This document shows, piece by piece, positions 1 to 7,269 of a stretch of 12,701 bases of DNA (position 1 is the first letter of the stretch; every line of letters starts with the position of its first letter). Made by a program: the position numbers and the translations under genes. The notes under the pieces were generated by a model. The model was given only the letters and a program-made list of their open reading frames with translations, did not search any database and had not been told where the DNA came from. Source of the DNA: Thiotrichales bacterium (GTDB lineage: Bacteria; Pseudomonadota; Gammaproteobacteria; Francisellales; CACEW01); assembly GCA_023266165.1 (NCBI GenBank), contig JAHFRR010000029.1:1-12701 (forward strand), read 5' to 3'.

Positions 1-582
1 TCGCTGAACTTCTTTGCCATTAACAACGTCCAGCATAGCCTCTATGGATGGCACTTCAACCCCTTGTGTTTCCAAGCGTTGAACCCTATCTGGATTGTGA
101 TCGCGAGCCCCATCTTGGCTTACTTTTACAATAAACTGGGGAACAATGGCAAAGACTTCAGCATGCCTGCGAAGTTCACCATGGGAATGTTCCTCTGTGC
201 GCTGGGCTTCTTATCCCTGTACATGAGCACCTTCTTTGCCAATGCTTCGGGCATTGTGTCTCCCTGGTGGATGGTACTCTCATACGGTTTCCAAAGCGTA
301 GGGGAATTGTTGGTGAGCGGCTTAGGTCTTGCGATGGTTGCACGCCTGGTGCCTCAACGTATGATGGGCTTGATCATGGGCGCCTGGTTCATGGTAACAG
401 CAGTGGCTATGGTGTTAGGCGGCTTTGTTGCAGCGCTCACCAACACACCTGCCAATGCACCCAATCACTTTATCTCCCTGCATATCTACGGGCATGTGTT
501 CTTCTGGATCGGCTGCGTGACTTTGCTTGTGACCCTGCTGATGTGGCCTATGGTACCGTTCCTCAGACGTCGTATGGCCTAA
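1..582 (+). CDS. POT-family peptide/proton symporter, 3' part (DtpA-like)
   Basis: The frame is open from base 1 to a TAA at 580-582 and gives the last 193 residues of a transporter whose 5' end lies outside the window. It is rich in hydrophobic helices: about 30-43, 60-80, 88-113, 122-147 and 163-188 of the fragment. Residues 100-120 (VGELLVSGLGLAMVARLVPQ) match the conserved helix of POT/PTR2 transporters, with the family's Gly-Glu pair at 101-102. The following MMGLIMGAWF resembles E. coli DtpA/DtpB. POT proteins are inner-membrane symporters that import di- and tripeptides with protons; that role is inferred from the family. The protein ends in a short basic tail (LRRRMA). The next gene starts 16 nt downstream, so the two may be co-transcribed. 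Family assignment is firm; substrate and paralogue are not determined. Confidence 0.93.
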   Translation, partial: SLNFFAINNVQHSLYGWHFNPLCFQALNPIWIVIASPILAYFYNKLGNNGKDFSMPAKFTMGMFLCALGFLSLYMSTFFANASGIVSPWWMVLSYGFQSVGELLVSGLGLAMVARLVPQRMMGLIMGAWFMVTAVAMVLGGFVAALTNTPANAPNHFISLHIYGHVFFWIGCVTLLVTLLMWPMVPFLRRRMA

Positions 583-598
583 GCGGCGCCCTTCGCGC

Positions 599-1492
599 AT
601 GATGAGCGTCTACACGCTGACGGCCTCTGATGGTCGCACCCAGGCGGATATCCATCCGGAACTGGGTGCACTCTGCAGCAGCTTTCGGGTACCCTATTCC
701 AACGCACCTCATGGACTCTTAGACCTGCTCTATCGTCCAGAGAACTTTGAGGCCCTCGCGCCCTCTAAAATCTGTGGCGGCTTGCCCTTCCACTTTCCTG
801 CCTGCGGGCGCACAGCGCAAGGGTTCTATCAGGCCAAAGGCCAGCGCTACCCTATGCCTATTCATGGGTTTTCAGCCCAAGAAAATTGGCAGGTGGTTTC
901 GCTCTCTCAACATCAAATCTTATTAAAGCTCACAGACACCTCTGCTACGCACCCCTATTTTCCCTTTCAATTCGAGCTGCGCCTAGGTTATGAAGTTCAT
1001 CCTCATCAATTGAAAATCTTCATCACGATTGTGAATCACGACAGCCAAGTCATGCCGTTTTCCATGGGCTTTCATCCGTACTTTTCAGTGCCCCTCTCAG
1101 AGAAACCCAACACCCACATCTGTTTTCAAGCCCTAAGAAGCATTGCCTACACGGCAAGCCTCTCTGACTTGGCAGGCGATCGGCCTCTCCAATCCCCCAT
1201 GCCTGCAAGCCTCACAGCAGAGGGCCTCAACGAGCGCCTATCTGTTTTAGGTACAGACACCCATGTCTCTCTGAGCCTTCCAGACTACTGTCTGTTATTG
1301 GAAACCGGTGGAGATCCGTCTAACCCCTTTCAGTATCTTCAGCTCTATCATGATCCTAAGGAACCCTTCTTTTGCATCGAGCCCTGGGCAGGCACTCCCA
1401 ATAGCCTCAACCACCCAGAGCGCCTTTTGCATCTTGAACCCGGAAAAAGCCTCAGTGGCTGGTTGACAGTGGCGTGCCAGGCATCTGCGTGA
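599..1492 (+). CDS. Aldose 1-epimerase-like (galactose mutarotase family) protein
   Basis: A 297-residue protein of the galactose-mutarotase-like beta-sandwich fold. These enzymes interconvert alpha and beta anomers of sugars in the cytoplasm. Visible family motifs are GLPFHFPACGR at 61-71, PIHGFS at 87-92 (His89), PFSMGFHPYF at 153-162 (His159) and FFCIEPWAG at 257-265 (Glu261). The two histidines and the glutamate match the substrate-binding and general acid/base positions known from GalM. It is shorter than classical GalM (about 340-350 residues) and fits the looser 'aldose epimerase' relatives, so the exact sugar or sugar-phosphate is unknown. The start is one of two adjacent ATG codons (599 or 602), with no strong Shine-Dalgarno sequence. 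It follows the peptide transporter by 16 nt. Its last 41 bases overlap the convergent tolC-like gene. Confidence 0.88.
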   Translation: MMSVYTLTASDGRTQADIHPELGALCSSFRVPYSNAPHGLLDLLYRPENFEALAPSKICGGLPFHFPACGRTAQGFYQAKGQRYPMPIHGFSAQENWQVVSLSQHQILLKLTDTSATHPYFPFQFELRLGYEVHPHQLKIFITIVNHDSQVMPFSMGFHPYFSVPLSEKPNTHICFQALRSIAYTASLSDLAGDRPLQSPMPASLTAEGLNERLSVLGTDTHVSLSLPDYCLLLETGGDPSNPFQYLQLYHDPKEPFFCIEPWAGTPNSLNHPERLLHLEPGKSLSGWLTVACQASA

Positions 1493-2804
1493 CTGACCCC
1501 ACCAAAAACGGATTGATCGCATCAATATCTTGAACACTCAACGTGCCAGCCTCTTGCTTCAAGGTCAAGCTGTCTGTGATGTAGCGATACAACGCTGCAG
1601 TGTACTGCTGCTCAGCGCTCAAGAGATCACTCTCCTGCGTCAGCAAATCGACAATAGTCACCGTGCCGGCCTGATACGCCGCGCGCGAGGCCTGTAACGA
1701 CGCCTCACTGGAAATCACCGCCTGCTGATAGGCATCCACTTCTGAAATATCAGAAAGCACATTGAGATATGCTTGCTTGACCTGGCTTTCAGTCTGCCTA
1801 TGGGTATTTTCAAGAGACGCCTGACTGGACTGTAAAACAAATTGCGCCTGATTCACACTCGCCCAGGTAGAACCCCCATTAAACAAGGGCACTGATGCGG
1901 AGATCCCCAGCGCAGAGCCTTGGCTGCTGGAAACCGTATCTTCATGAGACATCGAATACGTATGCCCCGCATTGAGATCCACCGTAGGTGTATACCCAGG
2001 GATGGTTCCATTGCCTACACGGGCGAGCGTGACTGCCTGCTGGCTTAAGGTCACTTGCAAACGCGCATCCTGCACACTGAGATTGCCCTGAAGGGCTGCT
2101 GACACCCATTGCGTCTCGCTTAAAGGGCTTGGCTTCGTCAAAGGGAAGTTTTGAGCCAAGGGGGCCAAGTTGTGGATGGGTGTACCTGTCAAGGCCTCTA
2201 AGACCGCTTTGGCAGAGTCTAAATCGCTTTGCGCTGAAATGACACTGGCTTTTGCACTTTCATCGCTGGCCAATGTGGTCTGCACATCCGTATATGCTTT
2301 TAAACCCACTTGATACATAGCCTTGGTTTGTGCCAACTGTTGATCTAATTGGGCAAGATATTGTGTGGCATAGCGTACCGTGTCTTGCGCTTGTAATACA
2401 CCAAAATAATCCGTCGCTACCGTCAAAACCTCTGCCTGCTGGGCCATCGCATACGTCAGTGCCGCTTGTTTCACTTGGGTATAAGACTCACTGAGGCTTT
2501 CAAACGCCGTCAAATCTAACAGCGGCTGAGTCAGCGTCAGGCTATAGCCGTTGCTATTGAAGTGATCCCCGCCTTGGGGCGAGTTCAGCGTGCTATTGGC
2601 ATTGAGGTTCAACGAAGGCAACACCCCAGACAACGCCAACGGCACCGCTTCTTTCTGGGCTTCATAGGTCTCACGCGCGGCTTGCAAACTGGGATCATTG
2701 TGAATGGCCAGCTGATAAACCTGCGCAAGATTCTCAGCGCTCGCCCCTTGTACACTCACGCCTACCCACAACCCCATCAATCCCAGAGAAATCCACTGCC
2801 GCAT
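1452..2804 (-). CDS. tolC: TolC-family outer-membrane channel protein
   Basis: A 450-residue outer-membrane factor, the exit duct used by type I secretion systems and tripartite efflux pumps. The N-terminus is a clear signal peptide (MRQW then a hydrophobic core, cleavage likely after ASA at residue 23, before ENLAQVYQLA). Two repeated OEP units follow, about 24-215 and 230-425, with long Ala/Gln/Ser-rich coiled-coil helices and the typical beta-strand PLF/PLL segments near 94-97 and 306-308. YQAGTVTIVDLLTQESDL at 377-394 is the classic second-repeat signature. A GTG three bases upstream (2807) is also in frame, but the AAGGAG at 2817-2812 lies 7 nt from the ATG and only 4 nt from the GTG, so the ATG is chosen. 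No adaptor or pump gene lies beside it, so its partners are encoded elsewhere. The symbol reflects family membership; another TolC-like paralogue is possible. Confidence 0.92.
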   Translation of the reverse strand: MRQWISLGLMGLWVGVSVQGASAENLAQVYQLAIHNDPSLQAARETYEAQKEAVPLALSGVLPSLNLNANSTLNSPQGGDHFNSNGYSLTLTQPLLDLTAFESLSESYTQVKQAALTYAMAQQAEVLTVATDYFGVLQAQDTVRYATQYLAQLDQQLAQTKAMYQVGLKAYTDVQTTLASDESAKASVISAQSDLDSAKAVLEALTGTPIHNLAPLAQNFPLTKPSPLSETQWVSAALQGNLSVQDARLQVTLSQQAVTLARVGNGTIPGYTPTVDLNAGHTYSMSHEDTVSSSQGSALGISASVPLFNGGSTWASVNQAQFVLQSSQASLENTHRQTESQVKQAYLNVLSDISEVDAYQQAVISSEASLQASRAAYQAGTVTIVDLLTQESDLLSAEQQYTAALYRYITDSLTLKQEAGTLSVQDIDAINPFLVGSVTQMPGTPLSTSH

Positions 2805-2831
2805 CACATCACTCCTTCCAAAATCTGGGGC

Positions 2832-2837
2832 ATTGTA
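2832..2837 (-). promoter_or_regulatory. Candidate -10 box of the tolC-like gene
   Basis: Read on the minus strand, the short intergenic region carries TACAAT (5 of 6 to the sigma-70 -10 consensus) about 27 bases before the chosen ATG. The upstream -35 region (TTTCTT or TTCTTC, depending on spacing) matches poorly. Prediction only. Confidence 0.4.
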
Positions 2838-2905
2838 GCATAGATGAGAATAAGAAGAAATTATGTGATTTTGGGTGATTTTAGGCGTATAGAGAACAAA
2901 GAGGT

Positions 2906-4141
2906 TCAGTGTTTAAATCCCTGTAAACAATAATCGCTTTTGATCACACTGCCCCACAAACGAGATTGCTCCTGTTGAGATAGTCTTGCTTCGCCGCAAA
3001 TCTCTGGCCACTGCTGCTCCAGCATCTCGATTTGCTGGACGATACGCTGTCGGGCTTCTTCTGTTTGCAATAAGAAAGCAGCACATACTGACAGCACATT
3101 GACCAGAGTGGATGCGTTGCCTTGCACCCCTGCAATGCGCATGGCCTGTGTGCTTTCATAGCCCATTCGTAACTGAGGCGAGAGATCATAAGCAGGGGTA
3201 AGTCTCAGGCATTGCCCATCCCAAAATGCGGCATGATTGCGAGCATGGTCGTCGTTGTTACCAATCAAGATGTTAAACACCAAGCGCCCAAACAGTTCAC
3301 GCAACAACTGTCGGGGGTGATCGAACCGCTGACGAATCAAATGTGCCAAGTTCAGGTAGCTCGCATAGCGTGCTTCCATTTCGTGTAATCCAAGCAGGCT
3401 TAGCACGCTTAACATATGTTTACGATGAACGCCTTCTTGGGTGATCACACGATCAAAGCGCTCAACCAAAAGAATATCTCGACCAGCACTCTTGGTGAGT
3501 AGCACAGGGGCCACGTCAAGACCAACTTTCGCGGCCAATCTCATCGCAATGTACTCGGTTTTAACCAAGGCATGATGATCCGACGATAACGAGAACTTGG
3601 CAATATATGGCTTACCCTCTTTTTCAAGCAAGCACTTGGGCCTTGCACCCCCCACGCTCGTACCATGAAGTAAAATAGGTAATAATTTTTTACTGATGGG
3701 CCGTTGTTGTTCCAGCATAGTAGCGAAACTATCAATCACCTCTAATTCTACCGCTTCCGCATCGCGCGGCACATACTCTGTTGCAGACGCTTGAAAATCC
3801 AATGCACCAATGCGATCACTGCCCGACAACAACAGATAGTCCAATTCGTTAGGATTCAACTGAGGCATTTGATAATCGATCAAGCGACGACCCCAAGCAT
3901 CAGGGCTTGCATCGCGCAAGCAGGCAGGCATATCATGCAGACCTGTCGGTGAAAAGGTGCGAGCAGTTAAGGGCAACTCAACAGGGGAGAGTGGCATTGC
4001 GTCCAAACGGGTTCGATAGCGCTGACCATAGGTAAAATGATACTGCTGCCCTGACAGCGCCATTTTCCCAACCACAATAGGGCTCAATGCTTGCGGCAGC
4101 CACATCCACACATACGCCTCTGTCGCATGTTCAGAAGTCAT
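2906..4141 (-). CDS. hipA: HipA-family serine/threonine kinase toxin
   Basis: A 411-residue HipA-like kinase. Members phosphorylate cytoplasmic targets (GltX for E. coli HipA) and can induce growth arrest; the target here is unknown. An N-terminal subdomain (about 1-120) is followed by GTSVGGARPK at 160-169, the Ser/Thr-Gly-rich loop that carries autophosphorylation sites in relatives. YIAKFS at 179-184 holds the ATP-binding Lys182. The catalytic segment is NILIGNNDDHARN at 290-302 (Asp297 and Asn302), and the metal-binding motif is AYDLSP (Asp319). The usual D-x-H-A-K-N reads D-D-H-A-R-N, a conservative Lys-to-Arg change. The start is the second of two adjacent ATGs. A GGAG lies 7 nt before it and 4 nt before the first (4144), and it overlaps the end of hipB (stop 4133-4131), suggesting translational coupling. 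Full length, no visible lesion. Confidence 0.92.
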   Translation of the reverse strand: MTSEHATEAYVWMWLPQALSPIVVGKMALSGQQYHFTYGQRYRTRLDAMPLSPVELPLTARTFSPTGLHDMPACLRDASPDAWGRRLIDYQMPQLNPNELDYLLLSGSDRIGALDFQASATEYVPRDAEAVELEVIDSFATMLEQQRPISKKLLPILLHGTSVGGARPKCLLEKEGKPYIAKFSLSSDHHALVKTEYIAMRLAAKVGLDVAPVLLTKSAGRDILLVERFDRVITQEGVHRKHMLSVLSLLGLHEMEARYASYLNLAHLIRQRFDHPRQLLRELFGRLVFNILIGNNDDHARNHAAFWDGQCLRLTPAYDLSPQLRMGYESTQAMRIAGVQGNASTLVNVLSVCAAFLLQTEEARQRIVQQIEMLEQQWPEICGEARLSQQEQSRLWGSVIKSDYCLQGFKH

Positions 4142-4454
4142 CATCAATCTCCACAATCTGGGTATGAGTTCGGGTAGGCAGTAACGCTTTAAATCCTGCT
4201 AACGCTGCTTGCCACTGAGTAAGTGCAGTGGTGTCATCAGACAAAAGCGGCACCCCGACAATGTGAGCCGCCTCCAGCAAGGTACCCACCGCAACCTGAG
4301 GGTTGCTTTTTTCGATGGCTATCACCGTCTGCCGACTCACCCCTAAACGTTGAGCCAAATCAGCTTGCGACATCTTACGCTGTTGCCGCGCTGTCTTAAT
4401 CAGCTGACCCAGTAACGACAAGGTAGTTTGTGTGGGCAATGAGAGATTTTGCAT
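4131..4454 (-). CDS. hipB: HipB-like Xre/Cro-family antitoxin and repressor
   Basis: A 107-residue helix-turn-helix protein. The HTH spans about 27-51 (KMSQADLAQRLGVSRQTVIA), a textbook Xre/HTH_3 motif. A C-terminal extension ends in the acidic tail VEIDDDF. HipB-type antitoxins bind the cognate kinase and repress the operon by binding its promoter. The gene directly precedes hipA and overlaps it by 11 bases. The reading frame stays open upstream, with possible starts at 4505 and 4547. I prefer 4454 because a good promoter (TTGGTA, 17-nt spacer, TATAGT) lies over the upstream candidates, which would put those starts outside the mRNA. A drawback is the absence of a Shine-Dalgarno sequence before 4454; the 4505 start has an AAGGGAG 11 nt upstream. 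The HTH identity is firm; the start is moderately certain. Confidence 0.86.
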   Translation of the reverse strand: MQNLSLPTQTTLSLLGQLIKTARQQRKMSQADLAQRLGVSRQTVIAIEKSNPQVAVGTLLEAAHIVGVPLLSDDTTALTQWQAALAGFKALLPTRTHTQIVEIDDDF

Positions 4455-4459
4455 ATTTA

Positions 4460-4479
4460 AATTAACATTAAAATTAATT
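4460..4479. promoter_or_regulatory. AT-rich inverted repeat, possible HipB operator
   Basis: Between the predicted transcription start and the hipB ATG lies almost pure A/T sequence with 6-bp arms AATTAA (4460-4465) and TTAATT (4474-4479) separated by 8 nt. An autoregulatory operator is expected here for a HipB-type repressor. Low-complexity AT sequence makes chance palindromes likely, so this is tentative. Confidence 0.25.
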
Positions 4480-4485
4480 AAGTCG

Positions 4486-4514
4486 ACTATACCATACTTT
4501 TCCATGCCTACCAA
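4486..4514 (-). promoter_or_regulatory. Candidate hipBA promoter
   Basis: On the minus strand, TTGGTA (4514-4509) and TATAGT (4491-4486) are separated by exactly 17 nt, a good sigma-70 spacing. Transcription would begin near 4479, about 25 nt before the preferred hipB ATG. Predicted from sequence only. Confidence 0.55.
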
Positions 4515-4585
4515 TACTCCCTTCAAAACCACATACCTGATCTTCATCTTATCCCACCCCGTCTCGCATTTCCCTTAAAACCTGG

Positions 4586-4591
4586 TAGAAT
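4586..4591 (+). promoter_or_regulatory. Candidate -10 box for the lepA-lepB-rnc operon
   Basis: TAGAAT (5 of 6 to TATAAT) lies 35 bases before the lepA ATG in the divergent hipB/lepA intergenic region, which would give a leader of about 28 nt. No good -35 hexamer is seen 16-18 nt upstream, so the promoter is weak or activator-dependent if real. Confidence 0.35.
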
Positions 4592-4625
4592 GGCCCCACT
4601 GTTGTTTTTGAGCTTGATTTCGCGC

Positions 4626-6428
4626 ATGAAGCATATTCGAAATTTTTCTATCATTGCCCATATCGACCACGGAAAGTCGACCTTGTCAGATCGCTTTATT
4701 CAATTCTGTGGCGGGTTGTCAGACCGCGAGATGTCTGCTCAAGTCCTGGATTCGATGGACATTGAGCGTGAGCGTGGGATTACTATCAAGGCGCAAACCG
4801 TCGCCCTGCATTACCAGGCTCGAGATGGGAACACCTATCTTTTAAATTTGATTGATACTCCAGGGCACGTGGATTTTTCCTATGAAGTCTCTCGTTCTCT
4901 GTCAGCCTGTGAAGGCGCTTTACTGGTTGTCGATGCCGCCCAAGGGGTTGAGGCCCAAACGGTTGCGAACTGTTACACTGCTATTGATCAGAACCTTGAA
5001 GTCGTCCCTGTGTTGAATAAAATTGATCTGCCTCAAGCAGAGCCTTTGCGTGTGGCCCAAGAGATCGAGGACATCATCGGCATTCAAGCACTTGATGCCG
5101 TGCAAACCAGCGCCAAATCAGGGATTGGCATTCAAGAGGTTCTCGAAGAAGTCATCAAGCGAATCCCTCCCCCCCTAGGTGACCCGGAAGGGCCTTTGCA
5201 GGCTTTGATCATTGACTCCTGGTTTGACAGCTATTTGGGGGTGGTCTCTCTGGTTCGCATCAAAAATGGCAGCCTCAAAAAAGGCGAGAAGATTAAAGTC
5301 ATGTCGACAGGGCATGACTACCTGGTCGATCAAGTGGGCGTCTTCACCCCCAAGCGCGAACCCAAACCAGAGCTGAATTGCGGGGAAGTTGGCTATGTGG
5401 TTGCGAGCATCAAAGACATCCATGGCGCCCCCGTGGGCGACACCCTGACCACTGCTCGAAACCCTGCCTCTAAAGCCCTTCCCGGGTTTAAGAAAATCAA
5501 GCCGCAAGTCTTTGCCGGGTTGTTCCCCGTGAGTACTGACGATTTCGAAGCGTTTAGAGAGGCGCTGAATAAACTCAGCCTCAATGATGCTTCCCTCTTT
5601 TTCGAGCCTGAAACCTCACAAGCCCTAGGGTTTGGGTTCCGATGTGGGTTTTTGGGGATGCTCCATATGGAGATTATTCAAGAACGCTTGGAGCGTGAGT
5701 ATGACTTGGATCTCATTACCTCAGCGCCGACCGTTGTCTATGAGCTCGTGATTCAAAACAGTGAGATCATTCATATCGATAACCCCTCAAAACTCCCAGA
5801 GCCCAACCATATCGAAGATATTCGAGAGCCTATCGTTGAAGCCCATATCCTGACGCCTCAAGAGTTTGTAGGCAATGTTATCAAGCTCTGCATGGAAAAA
5901 CGTGGCACGCAGATGAGCCTTAATTATGTGGGCCGACAGGTCTCCCTGGTCTACGAGCTCCCCATGAGCGAGGTCGTTCTGGACTTCTTTGATCGCCTGA
6001 AGTCTACCAGTCGCGGTTATGCCTCCCTGGATTATGGCTTCAAGCGCTATCAGTCCTCTGATATGATTAAGCTGGACATCTTGATCAATGGAGATAAAGT
6101 CGATGCACTGGCGGTGATTTTGCATAAATCCAATGCCCTCTCTCGCGGACGTGAATTGGCTGAAAAGTTGAAAGAACTGATCCCCAGACAGATGTTTGAT
6201 GTGGCCATCCAAGCAGCCATCGGCGCACAGATCATTGCACGCACGACGGTGAAAGCCTTACGCAAGAACGTCTTAGCCAAATGTTATGGCGGCGACATCT
6301 CGCGTAAACGCAAGCTTTTAGAAAAACAAAAAGCGGGTAAAAAGCGTATGAAGCAAATTGGGAGCGTGGAGGTGCCACAAGAGGCCTTCCTCGCGATTTT
6401 GAAAGTGGGTAGCGGAGGGGAGTCTTAA
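4626..6428 (+). CDS. lepA: Elongation factor 4 (LepA), ribosome-associated GTPase
   Basis: A 600-residue translational GTPase, essentially the length of E. coli LepA (599). LepA binds the ribosome and acts in translation and ribosome biogenesis. G-domain motifs are all present: G1 AHIDHGKS at 11-18, G2 GITIK at 51-55, G3 DTPGH at 77-81 and G4 NKID at 131-134. EF-G-like domains follow. The LepA-specific C-terminal domain includes AKCYGGDISRKRKLLEKQK (about 551-569) and the ending GKKRMKQIGSVEVPQEAFLA. The start at 4626 is chosen because MKHIRNFSIIAHIDHGKST matches the conserved family N-terminus. An upstream in-frame ATG at 4590 would add 12 hydrophobic residues and would sit on the -10 box. 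The Shine-Dalgarno signal is weak. It is first in a compact operon; lepB begins 4 nt after its stop. Confidence 0.98.
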   Translation: MKHIRNFSIIAHIDHGKSTLSDRFIQFCGGLSDREMSAQVLDSMDIERERGITIKAQTVALHYQARDGNTYLLNLIDTPGHVDFSYEVSRSLSACEGALLVVDAAQGVEAQTVANCYTAIDQNLEVVPVLNKIDLPQAEPLRVAQEIEDIIGIQALDAVQTSAKSGIGIQEVLEEVIKRIPPPLGDPEGPLQALIIDSWFDSYLGVVSLVRIKNGSLKKGEKIKVMSTGHDYLVDQVGVFTPKREPKPELNCGEVGYVVASIKDIHGAPVGDTLTTARNPASKALPGFKKIKPQVFAGLFPVSTDDFEAFREALNKLSLNDASLFFEPETSQALGFGFRCGFLGMLHMEIIQERLEREYDLDLITSAPTVVYELVIQNSEIIHIDNPSKLPEPNHIEDIREPIVEAHILTPQEFVGNVIKLCMEKRGTQMSLNYVGRQVSLVYELPMSEVVLDFFDRLKSTSRGYASLDYGFKRYQSSDMIKLDILINGDKVDALAVILHKSNALSRGRELAEKLKELIPRQMFDVAIQAAIGAQIIARTTVKALRKNVLAKCYGGDISRKRKLLEKQKAGKKRMKQIGSVEVPQEAFLAILKVGSGGES

Positions 6429-6432
6429 TAAC

Positions 6433-7269
6433 ATGAACGAATTCTTTGAAATCCTTTTAGTCACCTGTCTGATCGCATCCCTCTTGATTGCCCTGTGCGA
6501 CCAGCTGTTTTTCTACAAAGCCCGTCGCGCCAGTCTCACACACGCACACCCCAACTTCAATACCCTCCCTAAAAAAACCCAGCAGGCGCTGCTCAAAGCG
6601 CCTTTTTTAGCGGATTATGCAAGATCTTTGCTCCCTGTGTTTATCCTGGTTTTTGTCTTACGAACCTTTATTTTTGGCCTCTATGTTGTCCCCACAGGCT
6701 CCATGCTGCCTACCATTCAGTTGGATGACGTGCTGTATGTCAACAAGCTCGCCTATGAAATCCATCTCCCCTTCAAGCAAGATCCCCTCTGGATCCGACA
6801 CACTCCGCAAACAGGGGATATCGCTGTGTTTCACTTCCCCGTTAACCCGAATGTCGACTATATCAAAACCATCATTGGAGTTCCGGGCGATCAGATCAGT
6901 TATATTGACAAAAAGCTCTATCTCAATGGCCACTTAGTGCCTCAAACCTATCTCACCACCCAAATTGAACCCACCAATGCTAATCTCAACAATACTGCAG
7001 TGGAGCTCTATCAAGAGAATCTCAATACCCATCTCCATTGGATTTACAATACGCCCAACTACCCTTCTCCCGATTTCTATCACCTGGTCGTTCCAAAAGG
7101 CGAGTACTTTGTGATGGGAGACAATCGGGATAACAGCGATGACAGTCGCTATTGGGGTTTTGTACCCCAATCGGCCCTGGTGGGTCGCGCTGTGTTTATC
7201 CTGGCAAGCTTCAATCCCAATCATTTTTATTTACCCCGTTGGGATCGATTTTTTAAGAGTTTGCCCTGA
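6433..7269 (+). CDS. lepB: Signal peptidase I (leader peptidase)
   Basis: A 278-residue S26 serine protease that removes signal peptides on the periplasmic face of the inner membrane. There are two N-terminal membrane segments, about 5-27 and 66-86, separated by a basic cytoplasmic loop, as in E. coli LepB. The catalytic Ser90 is in TGSMLPT (88-94). The catalytic lysine is Lys145 in DYIKTIIGVPGD (142-153). The C-terminal family box GDNRDNSDDSRYWG is near 230-243. It is shorter than E. coli LepB (324), mainly through a smaller accessory beta domain. The residue after the catalytic lysine is Thr instead of the usual Arg. A strong GGAGGGGAG precedes the ATG by about 10 nt. The gene overlaps rnc by one base (TGATG), consistent with coupled translation. 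Confidence 0.97.
   Translation: MNEFFEILLVTCLIASLLIALCDQLFFYKARRASLTHAHPNFNTLPKKTQQALLKAPFLADYARSLLPVFILVFVLRTFIFGLYVVPTGSMLPTIQLDDVLYVNKLAYEIHLPFKQDPLWIRHTPQTGDIAVFHFPVNPNVDYIKTIIGVPGDQISYIDKKLYLNGHLVPQTYLTTQIEPTNANLNNTAVELYQENLNTHLHWIYNTPNYPSPDFYHLVVPKGEYFVMGDNRDNSDDSRYWGFVPQSALVGRAVFILASFNPNHFYLPRWDRFFKSLP

Noticed and set aside
2562..2843. Plus-strand open frame over the start of the tolC-like gene
   Set aside because: Arg/Gln-rich shadow of the signal-peptide region; no recognisable domain.
2864..2883. Tandem GTGATTTT direct repeat in the tolC/hipA intergenic region
   Set aside because: Two short AT-rich units only; too little to call an operator or repeat array.
4455..4547. Longer hipB starts at 4505 and 4547
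   Set aside because: The best promoter overlaps this stretch and the added residues do not resemble the family; the 4505 start is kept as an alternative because of a distant AAGGGAG.
4590..4625. Upstream ATG start for lepA adding 12 residues
   Set aside because: The extension is unlike LepA N-termini, and the codon lies on the candidate -10 box.
5787..6212. A 141-codon minus-strand open frame inside lepA
   Set aside because: Antisense shadow of a highly conserved gene, with no family resemblance and no initiation signals.
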